Position numbers and translations under genes: made by a program. This document shows positions 15,333 through 23,227 of a stretch of DNA of 54,795 nt, one piece after another. Origin of the DNA: Sphingomonas sp. BAUL-RG-20F-R05-02 (GTDB taxonomy: Bacteria; Pseudomonadota; Alphaproteobacteria; Sphingomonadales; Sphingomonadaceae). The notes under the pieces are model-generated. The model saw only the letters and a list, made by a program, of their open reading frames with translations, had not been told where the DNA came from and made no database searches. Each line of letters opens with the position of its first letter. Position 1 is the stretch's first letter. The stretch is taken from the NCBI RefSeq assembly GCF_022662305.1, contig NZ_JAKNQH010000018.1:1-54795 (forward strand), in the 5' to 3' direction.

Positions 15333-17030
15333 TTAGGAATCGGCGTGGTTGATGACTTCGACTGCGTCGGGATTCACTTCGTAGTAGTGCTCGAACTGCC
15401 GCTTCGCGAGCGCGATGAGCTCCCTGTTCTCCTCCTTTCCCGTCAACCATTTGAAGTCGTATCTGAATGGGCCCGGGAACAGCGTCCACTGCAAGGCGAG
15501 GTCGAAGGCAAGCATGCCGCTGAAGAAGCCGTTGACGAGGCCCTTGATGTTTTCCGTGCTCCTGCCCGGCATGGCGCGTGGAAAGATCTGCTCGGTGTCG
15601 CCGCGGTCCTGAAACAGGGAGAGGTGCGCCTCGAACGTATTCTGGATCTCGTCGGTGCACCGCTCGCCCGCCAGCCACATCCCGGGCCAGCAGAACATCT
15701 CGGGCCGGGCCCTCTTGTCCCGCGCGAGTGCGAGGTGATGGGAGAAGATCACCCTCACGGGCATATTCACGGGGCCGAACCCGAAGGTCCGGTGCTCCTC
15801 CAGCAGCGCGTCAACGGGGCCGCCGTCGCCGAACAGGCCTACGATCGCGTCCAGTCCCGCGAACGGGTAGTCGTAGCCGCACTGGTCGGCGAGGCGGGAC
15901 GCGACGAACTCGTATTCCACGGCCGAGAAGCACTGTATCGCCTTCTGGAGCTCGGGCGCCTCGGCCGCGGCGAGGCACAGCCGTGTGAACCGGGCGCCGG
16001 GATCCACGTCGCAGATGAAGTCCTCGAAGGACTCGATCTCGAGCGGGTATCCCCGCGTCGGATTGATGGCGAGGTCGCATATGAGCAGGAAGAGTCCGAC
16101 GAGGGGATCGTCGTAGCGCTCCGGCCAGACCGCGCCCAGCAACTGCAGGAAGAGCTCGAACGCCGCTACGTAGATTGGCCCAAACTGACCCTTCTTCCGG
16201 TAACTCTCGAGCAACTCCGGCCCGCCCGAGCTGGCGAGGAACTGGAGCTGGCAGAAGCGCGCCTGGCCCTCGAAGATCTCCGCCAGGCCGACCTCGGCGA
16301 TTGGAGGCATCGAGCCGTGAACGAAGCCCTCCGCGTGCTCGGCCCTGAGCCGCAAGATGTGTGGATCCCAGCTCGCCGGATTGGGAAGCTGACCCTCGCG
16401 CAGGTCGCATGAGCCGATGATCGCGAACACGGTCTCGCCGTAGGACTTGAGGTAGCTGTGGCCGACGCTCTCGAAATATGGCGTGTGACGCATCTCGAGG
16501 GCGTGTTTCGGCGACAGGGCGATCTTCTTGTAGAAATCGATGTCCAGCGCGTTGTTTACCGCGATGTTCGCCGCCGCCAGCGTTGGATCGGCATGCGTGG
16601 CACCGGCCACCATCGCCCGGTGCGCCCAGGTCTTAACCGGCTTGACGCACCCGGCGCCCCGGCCGAACTGCTGCAGGAACACCATGCTTCCGTAGACTTG
16701 GGCCGGATAAGCGAGGCTGAGCATCAATCCAGCCGACGAACCCATGTGCTGCCACCAGTGAATCGTCTCGTGGAGGTAGACAGAATAGGCCTGCATGAGG
16801 TCCGCCGTATCGTGGCCGTCGGTCTCGCGCTTCGTGATCGCGTCGACGAGTTCGTGCACGCGGGGGCTGAGGCGGAGGACGAAGTGCTCGGTCGTGTAAG
16901 TCCCGTGGGCATTGAGGGTCGCGTTGAAGACCCCGGGTGCGGATACCGGATCGAGCAGTTGCGGGTCGAGGCGTGAGAAGCGGAGCATGACCCTGGATAG
17001 CACGGTCCTTTCCCCGGCGTCGCCGACCAT
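15333..17030 (-). CDS. Large HExxH (gluzincin-like) protein of unknown function
   Basis: 565 residues, no signal peptide. The N-terminal third holds a zinc-protease helix, Tyr-Leu-His87-Glu88-Thr-Ile-His91-Trp-Trp-Gln-His, and a possible third-ligand helix (GLAEIFEGQARF, Glu251/Glu254), the spacing of gluzincin-type enzymes. The rest (PFAGLDAIVGLFGDGG; NIKGLVNGFFSGMLAFDLAL) matches nothing I recognise. It could be a peptidase or a protein with a structural metal site. Just upstream, another minus frame encodes protein-like text (PSLPDDLPEQLRPFVELVDQ, then RQRAFDDLWPEVQG, about 17020-17140), so the original N-terminus may have been longer and lost to a frameshift near 17010-17030. The gene lies between two dead recombinase fragments, as cargo of a decayed element would. 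Confidence 0.6.
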   Translation of the reverse strand: MVGDAGERTVLSRVMLRFSRLDPQLLDPVSAPGVFNATLNAHGTYTTEHFVLRLSPRVHELVDAITKRETDGHDTADLMQAYSVYLHETIHWWQHMGSSAGLMLSLAYPAQVYGSMVFLQQFGRGAGCVKPVKTWAHRAMVAGATHADPTLAAANIAVNNALDIDFYKKIALSPKHALEMRHTPYFESVGHSYLKSYGETVFAIIGSCDLREGQLPNPASWDPHILRLRAEHAEGFVHGSMPPIAEVGLAEIFEGQARFCQLQFLASSGGPELLESYRKKGQFGPIYVAAFELFLQLLGAVWPERYDDPLVGLFLLICDLAINPTRGYPLEIESFEDFICDVDPGARFTRLCLAAAEAPELQKAIQCFSAVEYEFVASRLADQCGYDYPFAGLDAIVGLFGDGGPVDALLEEHRTFGFGPVNMPVRVIFSHHLALARDKRARPEMFCWPGMWLAGERCTDEIQNTFEAHLSLFQDRGDTEQIFPRAMPGRSTENIKGLVNGFFSGMLAFDLALQWTLFPGPFRYDFKWLTGKEENRELIALAKRQFEHYYEVNPDAVEVINHADS

Positions 17031-17199
17031 GCCCCTGAACCTCGGGCCAGAGGTCGTCGAACGCCCGCTGCCTTTGATCGACTAGCTCGACGAATGGACG
17101 CAACTGCTCTGGAAGATCGTCCGGCAATGAAGGAGAAGAGCCGTCGATCATTTCCGTTGAACGCGATGGGGATGGAGAGAAGCGCAGACTGGGGGAGCA

Positions 17200-17425
17200 C
17201 GTGTATCTCGCGTAGCTTACGATCAAGAACTTCCGGCGGATCCCGGCTCAGGACTACGGGACGCACTCGCTTCGGCGCACAAAAGCATCGATCATCTACA
17301 AGGCGACTGGTAACCTTCGCGCCGTTCAGATCCTTCTCGGCCATGCCAAGATCGACAGCACAGTGCGCAACCTAGGCGTTGACGTGGCGGACGCTTTGGA
17401 ACTGGCCGAACGCACTGAGGTCTGA
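17200..17425 (+). pseudogene. 3' end of a tyrosine recombinase, catalytic Tyr lost
   Basis: The frame ending at the TGA of 17423-17425 reads YGTHSLRRTKASIIYKATGN, LRAVQILLGHAKIDSTVRNL, GVDVADALELAERTEV. HSLRR supplies the HxxR motif and LGHAK the second His. In relatives the STVRYLGV motif carries the nucleophilic Tyr; here the codon is AAC (Asn). No start codon or N-terminal domains remain. It is a different recombinase from the one at 14714, and together they bracket the HExxH gene. Confidence 0.8.
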
Positions 17426-17428
17426 GCG

Positions 17429-17488
17429 GACCCAAAAGCGATACTGAGCCCGCCTGAGTCGCTTTCCAACTTGGGCCGTCCATTCAGC
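17429..17488 (+). repeat. Dispersed intergenic repeat A, copy 2
   Basis: Starts GACCCAAAAGCGATACTGAG and ends CCAACTTGGGCCGTCCATTCAG, immediately after the recombinase fragment and before the DUF4173 gene. Confidence 0.6.
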
Positions 17489-17617
17489 TTAACTCCCGTC
17501 GGGGGCTAGCGAACTGCACTGGTTTTGCACCGATCCTCCATTGAAGCTCCTGGCACCTGAGATCGCCCATGCATCACGACCGATTAGGTCGACTGCCTCA
17601 ACGGCAGGAGCAGGCGA

Positions 17618-19108
17618 GTGCGTTTCAGTTTCCTTTTCAAGGCTATGCTGGTGGTCGCACTGGTGGTGCTGTTCGACCAGTTGTTTCCATATGGCTTCTC
17701 CGGTGCGGGTGTCGGTGCCTTTGCGGGCCTATGGCTGATGGGGCTTGTACTTGGTCGGCGCGATGTACGGCGAAGCGCGCCTGCCTGGATCGCCCTCGCC
17801 GCCGCCGTCGTGTTTGCAGGTTCGCTCTTCGATAGTCCGGGACTGCTTGCCTGGGCGTTATATTGGGGGGCGCTTTCCGTCGCCGCGCTGCTGCCGAAGG
17901 CCGGCCACTTCGACGATGCCTGGCTTTGGGGCGCCCGCCTCGCCCTCCATGCGGCGACGGGGATCGGCAAGGTTATCAGCGACCTGCGCCAATTCGCACG
18001 CTTTCGGCGCAACAAAGGCGCCAGTGCTGGCGCCATCATGGCAACGCTGGGATTGCCGCTGGTCGGCGGTTGCCTCTTCGTGGCGCTGTTCGCCGCCGCA
18101 AATCCGTTGATCGCGCAGGCTCTCGTTGCAATCCGACTACCGTCGGCATCGCAAATGCTGGTCTGGGCGGCCGTAGCGACCTGCGTCTGGCAAAGCCTAC
18201 GACCACATGCAGCCGTGATGCGACTGGCGAGCCGCCTGCCCGCTCCCGAGCCAGTGCTGCCGGGCACATCGCTGCCATCCGTTCTGATCGCGCTCGCGGT
18301 GTTCAATGCGATCTTCGCCGTCCAAAACGGGCTCGACATCGCCTTCCTGTGGAGCGGCGGCGCGCTGCCGGCCGGTATGTCGCAGACCGAATATGTGCAT
18401 CGCGGCGCTTATCCGCTGATCGGCACCGCGCTGATCGCAGGGGTGATGGCCTTGGCGATGCTGCGCCCGGGCAGCGCCAGCGCAAGGCACCCGTGGGCGC
18501 GACGGCTGGTGACCTTGTGGGTGGTGCAGAACCTCGTGCTGGTCGCCTCCAGCGTGTTGCGGACGATCGACTACATCGATGCCTCGATGCTGACGGCGTG
18601 GCGTATCGCCGCGCTCGCGTGGATGGGACTGGTGGCGCTTGGGCTGGTGCTGATCTGCTGGCGCATCCTGCGCGGGCGCAGCGCGCGCTGGCTGATCAAC
18701 TGGAACGCGCTGGCGGCCTTGCTCGTGCTCACCGTGTGCACCTTCGTCGATCTTGGCGCAGCGGCCGCAGCATGGAACGTCCGCCAGCAGGCACCGGCTG
18801 CGGTCGATCTCTGCTATCTCGGGGAGGTCGGCGATGGCGCGCTGCTGCCCTTGATAGCGCTGGAGCGGCAGCCGATGGACGCGGTGACGCGTGACCGCGT
18901 GCGCTATGTCCGCGATCGCGTCCTTACCGATCTTTCGGCACGGCAAAACACATGGACGGAGTGGACGCCGCGCGGCGCCCGCCGCCTGGCACAAGCGCAG
19001 ACTTTGCTCGGGCGCGATCGGGACCGACCGTTGGCGGTCGAGCAGCCTGCATGGCGGCTTTGCGACGGGACGATCGAACATCCTCCCATCGTTACCACCC
19101 AGTCTTGA
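17618..19108 (+). CDS. DUF4173-family integral membrane protein
   Basis: 496 residues with about ten or more hydrophobic segments (first at residues 5-25). The conserved middle (VFNAIFAVQNGLDIAFLWSG, then TEYVHRGAYPLIGTALIAGV and VASSVLRTIDYIDASMLTAW) is typical of DUF4173 proteins; a hydrophilic C-terminal tail of about 90 residues follows. Molecular function is unknown; relatives often neighbour two-component systems. It ends 17 bases before the response regulator start, so it is probably co-transcribed with the regulator, kinase and DUF2809 genes. Confidence 0.8.
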   Translation: MRFSFLFKAMLVVALVVLFDQLFPYGFSGAGVGAFAGLWLMGLVLGRRDVRRSAPAWIALAAAVVFAGSLFDSPGLLAWALYWGALSVAALLPKAGHFDDAWLWGARLALHAATGIGKVISDLRQFARFRRNKGASAGAIMATLGLPLVGGCLFVALFAAANPLIAQALVAIRLPSASQMLVWAAVATCVWQSLRPHAAVMRLASRLPAPEPVLPGTSLPSVLIALAVFNAIFAVQNGLDIAFLWSGGALPAGMSQTEYVHRGAYPLIGTALIAGVMALAMLRPGSASARHPWARRLVTLWVVQNLVLVASSVLRTIDYIDASMLTAWRIAALAWMGLVALGLVLICWRILRGRSARWLINWNALAALLVLTVCTFVDLGAAAAAWNVRQQAPAAVDLCYLGEVGDGALLPLIALERQPMDAVTRDRVRYVRDRVLTDLSARQNTWTEWTPRGARRLAQAQTLLGRDRDRPLAVEQPAWRLCDGTIEHPPIVTTQS

Positions 19109-19125
19109 CCGCAGGAGCGTTAGCT

Positions 19126-19842
19126 ATGATCCAATGCCCCATGCCGCGCACCATTCTGATCGCCGACGACGATCCCCATATCCGCCAACTGCTCGCCTTT
19201 GCGCTCGCGAAGGCCGGGCTCGACACCATCGAGGCGGAGGACGGCGAGGCGGTGCTCGCGGTGGTGGAGCGCAACCCGCCCGATCTGGTGGTGCTCGATA
19301 TCAACATGCCGCGCATGGACGGGATCGAGACGTGCCGTCGGCTGCGCGCGAGCAGCGACCTGCCGATCCTGTTCCTGTCCAGCCGCGATGATGAAATCGA
19401 TCGTGTGCTGGGTATCGAACTGGGCGCGGACGATTATGTCACCAAACCGTTCAGTCCGCGCGAGGTGGTCGCGCGGGTGATGGCGATCCTGCGCCGTACT
19501 GCGGGGCGGCCGCCGGCGGTGGTCGATGCCATACCGCCGCTCGCGCATGGCTACCTGCACCTCGATCCCGACGGCTGGCAGGCGAGTTGGTCGGATCAAG
19601 CGGTGCCGCTGACCGCTACCGAGTTCGGTATCCTGCGTACGCTCGTGACGATGCCATCCAAGGTGTTCAGCCGGGAAGCGATCATCGACCGACTGCACGG
19701 CCCGGGCTTCGCCATCACCGACCGTACGATCGACAGCCATGTCCGCAACCTGCGGGCTAAGTTCGCTGCCGTGGGTGCCGGAGACGTGATCGAGACGCGG
19801 GCGGGCATCGGCTATCGTCTGGGCGCATGTGGCAGGGGATGA
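19126..19842 (+). CDS. OmpR-family two-component response regulator
   Basis: 238 residues from the ATG at 19126, supported by CAGGAG eight bases upstream; a second ATG at 19141 is possible. The receiver domain (1-120) has the acidic pocket Asp14-16, phospho-acceptor Asp58 (LVVLDINMPRMDG) and Lys107 (VTKPFSPRE). The winged-helix effector domain (about 140-236) ends AGIGYRLGA. It regulates transcription when phosphorylated, presumably by the kinase encoded next, whose start lies inside this gene's 3' end (16-base overlap). Confidence 0.95.
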   Translation: MIQCPMPRTILIADDDPHIRQLLAFALAKAGLDTIEAEDGEAVLAVVERNPPDLVVLDINMPRMDGIETCRRLRASSDLPILFLSSRDDEIDRVLGIELGADDYVTKPFSPREVVARVMAILRRTAGRPPAVVDAIPPLAHGYLHLDPDGWQASWSDQAVPLTATEFGILRTLVTMPSKVFSREAIIDRLHGPGFAITDRTIDSHVRNLRAKFAAVGAGDVIETRAGIGYRLGACGRG

Positions 19843-21422
19843 TCGAGCGGTTCAAGCAGGTCGTCCGCCGCCACTGGCCGCGCCTGCGGCTGCGGGCCAT
19901 CCTGCTGCTGACCTTCCTGTTCGTGGCCGCGCTGCCGGGCTTCGGCGCGCTGTTCCTGCGGGTGTACGAGAATTCGCTCGTCCGTCAGACCGAGGCTGAG
20001 TTGGTCGCGCAAAGCGCCGCGCTGGCAGCCACGGCGGCGGTCGATTGGCCCGGCGCCCACCCGCTCTCGCTATCGGCCGAGCGTGTCCCCGAGACGCCAT
20101 CGATCGACCTCCGCCTGACGCGCATCCTGCCAGAGCGACCCGAACCGAAGCCGTCGTACTCTGGCGAGGATCGAGCGGTGCTTGCGTGGGCCGATCACCT
20201 TCGCCCGGTCGTGCATTTGACGGCGCGCACCACCTTGGCGTCAATCCTGCTGCTCGACGCGTATGGCCGCATCCTCGTCGGCGTACGGGCAGGAGCATCC
20301 TATGCCGATCTACCGGAGGTGCGGGCGGCTCTGGGCGGCCAGCCGGTGACCACACTTCGCCGCAATGGCGCCTACCGTCAGCATTACGCGCTGGAATGGC
20401 TTAGCCGTGCCTCAGACTTGCGCATCCACCACGCCCGCCCGATCATCCTGGACGGGCGCGTCATCGGTGTGCTGTTGCTGTCGCGATCACCGCGCGCGCT
20501 GTTTGCAGGGATTTATGATGACCGCGGCAAGATCGCGCTTGGCGTGGGGCTGATCTTCGCCACGCTGGTGGTGCTGAGCGGATTGCTGTCGCGTGGCATC
20601 GTTCGACCGGTCGAAGCTTTGCGTGACGCGACACGGGCGGTCGCGGGCGGCGGAGGGCCGGTGCCACCCGCCCCGACCACGGCGGCGATCGAGATTCAGG
20701 AACTGTATCGTGATTTCGGGGTAATGGCCGAAGCGATCGATCGCCGCTCCCGCTATCTGCGAGACTTCGCGCATGCGGTCAGCCACGAGTTCAAGACTCC
20801 GTTGGCCGGGATAGGCGGTGCGGTCGAGTTGCTTCAGGATCATCCTGACATGACCATCTCCGACCGCGAACGCTTCCTCGCCAACATCGGCGCGGACGCG
20901 GCGCGCCTCAATCTGCTCGTCAGTCGTCTGCTCGACCTGGCGCGCGCCGACATGGCGACGATGGTTGAGGGCGCCGCTGCCGACATTTGCGACGTCGTTC
21001 GCGGTGTCGCGGATGCTTTCAACGGTGCCGGTTTTCGCGTGCTGTCGGACTCCGACATGCCTCTGCCAAGCGTCGCCGTGCCGCCACACGTGCTGGGATC
21101 GGTGTTGACCGGGCTTGTCGAAAACAGCCGGCAGGCGGGCGCGTCCTGCGTCTCGATCACTGTCCAAGTGGCGGCCGGGTTCGTGGAGCTCGCGTTGCAA
21201 GACGATGGTCCAGGCATTCCCGGCGGCGATCGTGGCCGCGTCTTCGAACCGTTCTTCACCAGTCGCCGCGAATCGGGCGGCACGGGGCTGGGATTGCCGA
21301 TCGTTCGATCGTTGTTGCAGGCACACCATGGTACGATCCTGCTCGCTCAAGACGATCGCAACGGCGCCGCCTTCCACCTCACCCTCCCGGCGTGCGAAGC
21401 GACACCGACGTGGGGAGCGTAA
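19827..21422 (+). CDS. Sensor histidine kinase
   Basis: 531 residues. Membrane helices at about 24-45 and 237-257 enclose a periplasmic sensor domain of about 190 residues (stimulus unknown). A HAMP linker leads to the dimerisation domain with His320 (AHAVSHEFKTPLAGIGGAVE), and the ATPase domain has the N box (LVENSRQAGA), G1 (DDGPGIP) and G2 (GGTGLGLPIVRSL). It autophosphorylates and passes phosphate to the partner regulator encoded just upstream. Overall layout resembles CreC-like kinases, but the sensor region is not diagnostic. Confidence 0.95.
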   Translation: MWQGMIERFKQVVRRHWPRLRLRAILLLTFLFVAALPGFGALFLRVYENSLVRQTEAELVAQSAALAATAAVDWPGAHPLSLSAERVPETPSIDLRLTRILPERPEPKPSYSGEDRAVLAWADHLRPVVHLTARTTLASILLLDAYGRILVGVRAGASYADLPEVRAALGGQPVTTLRRNGAYRQHYALEWLSRASDLRIHHARPIILDGRVIGVLLLSRSPRALFAGIYDDRGKIALGVGLIFATLVVLSGLLSRGIVRPVEALRDATRAVAGGGGPVPPAPTTAAIEIQELYRDFGVMAEAIDRRSRYLRDFAHAVSHEFKTPLAGIGGAVELLQDHPDMTISDRERFLANIGADAARLNLLVSRLLDLARADMATMVEGAAADICDVVRGVADAFNGAGFRVLSDSDMPLPSVAVPPHVLGSVLTGLVENSRQAGASCVSITVQVAAGFVELALQDDGPGIPGGDRGRVFEPFFTSRRESGGTGLGLPIVRSLLQAHHGTILLAQDDRNGAAFHLTLPACEATPTWGA

Positions 21423-21817
21423 GCTTGCCCAAACGGCCGTTTGCGTTGTCAGCGCTATTGGTCGGTGTCACCATTATCGCCGGCCTCACGATCAGGCTGG
21501 CGCCGTTGGGATTGCCGAACACGCTGACCAAATATGGCGGATCGCTCCTGTGGGCGATGATGATCTACTGGATCGTCTCGACCGCTCGCTTGAATTTGAC
21601 GCTGACGGCTTACGCCCTGATGTCAGGCACGGTCGCATTGACTGCTGAGCTTTTCAAACTCTACCATACGCCGCTGCTTGATGCCTTTCGGATAACTTTG
21701 CCCGGGAAGCTGCTCCTCGGGCGCGTGTTTTCGCTGTGGGATTTGCTCGCATACGCCATCGCAATCGTTGTTGGCGTTTTTACGGATTGTGCGATCCGCT
21801 CCCGTACATGGCTCTAA
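21410..21817 (+). CDS. DUF2809-family small membrane protein
   Basis: About 135 residues with four hydrophobic segments. Characteristic pieces are IRLAPLGLPNTLTKYGGSLL, LWAMMIYWIVST, and ELFKLYHTPLLDAFRITLPG followed by KLLLGRVFSLWDLLAYAIAI. No ATG is available at the right place: the GTG at 21410, inside the kinase's 3' end, or the TTG at 21425 must be the start, implying translational coupling. The molecular role is unknown; position puts it in the two-component operon. Confidence 0.75.
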   Translation: MGSVSLPKRPFALSALLVGVTIIAGLTIRLAPLGLPNTLTKYGGSLLWAMMIYWIVSTARLNLTLTAYALMSGTVALTAELFKLYHTPLLDAFRITLPGKLLLGRVFSLWDLLAYAIAIVVGVFTDCAIRSRTWL

Positions 21818-22281
21818 TCTGCATAAATGGCAGTTCAAGGAGCCGTCGAGCATGTTCGTTCTTAGCCGCCGTAAGCTGTAGCCCCGTTTCATATCAAAGG
21901 ACGACCCAGATGCGGCCATTCAACGCTGCCAGAACGCTTCCCGCTTTCTGCCGTTCGTTCATCTCGCGACGCCGGATCGTTCACACCGATGCGGGCTGGC
22001 CGGGCGTCTCCGCTTTGAGCGCTTCCGGATGAGTAGGTGGGCATGGCCGACATTAGTTGGCTCCGCTGGCTTTTTCAGAAAAGAGCCTTTTTGGGCTCGC
22101 CGATACAAAAAAGCTTAGGCCAAGGCGGCTTGAGAGGATCGGCGAAGAAGCCTTTTCACTCGATCTAAGCCGCGTCATAGCGTGATCGGAAACTCGGCGG
22201 ATCGTGGCGTCAGCGGGCGTCGATGAACCGTGAGGCATCGCGTTTTTTTCAGTTGTCGCCGGATGATAACGAAGGAGCTTT
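21818..22281. other. Intergenic region upstream of the cyo operon
   Basis: About 460 bases without a credible gene. It contains repeat A copy 3 (21903-21966) and a small hairpin, GAGCC-TTTTT-GGGCTC, near 22084. The promoter of the oxidase operon should lie here but was not identified. Confidence 0.45.
21903..21966 (+). repeat. Dispersed intergenic repeat A, copy 3
   Basis: Starts GACCCAGATGCGGCCATTCAA and ends TGCCGTTCGTTCATCTCG. Confidence 0.6.
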
Positions 22282-23223
22282 GTGGCTGTACTATCCACGC
22301 GACGATCGGGAACTCCGACGCGCCACGATCCGCCGCTCGCGATGAGGTTCGCCCGACTGGGACTCGCGATCCTCGCCTTGTCGGTGTTGTCAGGCTGCGC
22401 GGCACTCGACCACGGTATCCTCAACGCTCAAGGCCGTGTTGCCAGTCACGAACGGCACCTGCTGCTGATCGTGTCGGGTATCCTGCTGTTCGTCTGGGTC
22501 CCGGTGGTCATTCTCGTGCCCTTGATCGCATGGCACTATCGGCATTCCAACGCCAAGGATGCCTATCGCCCGAAATGGGCGTTCTCTTGGCCACTCGAAG
22601 GGTTCATCTGGATACCGCCGATCGGCATCGTCATCCTGCTCGCCTTTCTGCTCTGGCCGGCGACGCAGAAGGATGATCCCTATACCCGGCTGGCCGGACG
22701 AGGAGCTCCGGTTCGCGTCCAGGCGATCGCGCTCGATTGGAAGTGGGTGTTCATCTATCCCGATCAGGGCATTGCCACCGTGAACCAGCTTGCCATCCCG
22801 GCCGGCCACCCGGTGACGGTGGAACTGACCAGCGGTACGGTGATGCAGTCGCTCCTGCTGCCCCAACTCGCCGGCCAGATCTACGCGATGGCAGGCATGC
22901 GGACGCGGCTGAACTTCGCAGCCGATCATCCCGGTCATTATCTTGGCGAGAACGTCCAGTTCAACGGCGGCAAGTTCGCTCACCAGAAATTCCCCATCGT
23001 CAGCATGACCCCGGACGCCTACGCCACGTGGATGGCCCGCGCCCGACAGGGTACCAAGGCGCTCGATGCCGCCACCTGGGCCAGGCTCTCGCGCCGCGAC
23101 ACCACCGGGCCAGAAACGTTCTCCCGCGTACCGAGCGGCTTTTTCAATCATATCGTGACCGCGACGGGCGGAGCTTCGCACCCCCGTTCCGGTCAGCATC
23201 CCGCTACACAAAAGGCGCATTAA
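22282..23223 (+). CDS. cyoA: Cytochrome bo3 quinol oxidase subunit II
   Basis: 313 residues from the GTG at 22282, chosen because GAAGGAG lies five bases before it; an ATG at 22342 without such a site would give a conventional lipoprotein start. The lipobox LSVLSGC precedes the mature lipid-anchored Cys, then two membrane helices (about 60-85 and 105-127) and a periplasmic cupredoxin domain (LDWKWVFIYPDQGIATVNQL). The Cys and His ligands of a CuA centre are absent, as expected for quinol rather than cytochrome c oxidases. First gene of the four-gene oxidase operon, which couples quinol oxidation to proton pumping. Confidence 0.93.
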   Translation: MAVLSTRRSGTPTRHDPPLAMRFARLGLAILALSVLSGCAALDHGILNAQGRVASHERHLLLIVSGILLFVWVPVVILVPLIAWHYRHSNAKDAYRPKWAFSWPLEGFIWIPPIGIVILLAFLLWPATQKDDPYTRLAGRGAPVRVQAIALDWKWVFIYPDQGIATVNQLAIPAGHPVTVELTSGTVMQSLLLPQLAGQIYAMAGMRTRLNFAADHPGHYLGENVQFNGGKFAHQKFPIVSMTPDAYATWMARARQGTKALDAATWARLSRRDTTGPETFSRVPSGFFNHIVTATGGASHPRSGQHPATQKAH

Positions 23224-23227
23224 GCCC

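Noticed and set aside
15297..16412. Long plus-strand frame opposite the HExxH gene
   Set aside because: It lacks any family motif, its composition is what the complement of a high-GC gene gives, and the minus strand has a continuous 565-residue protein with a zinc-protease motif.
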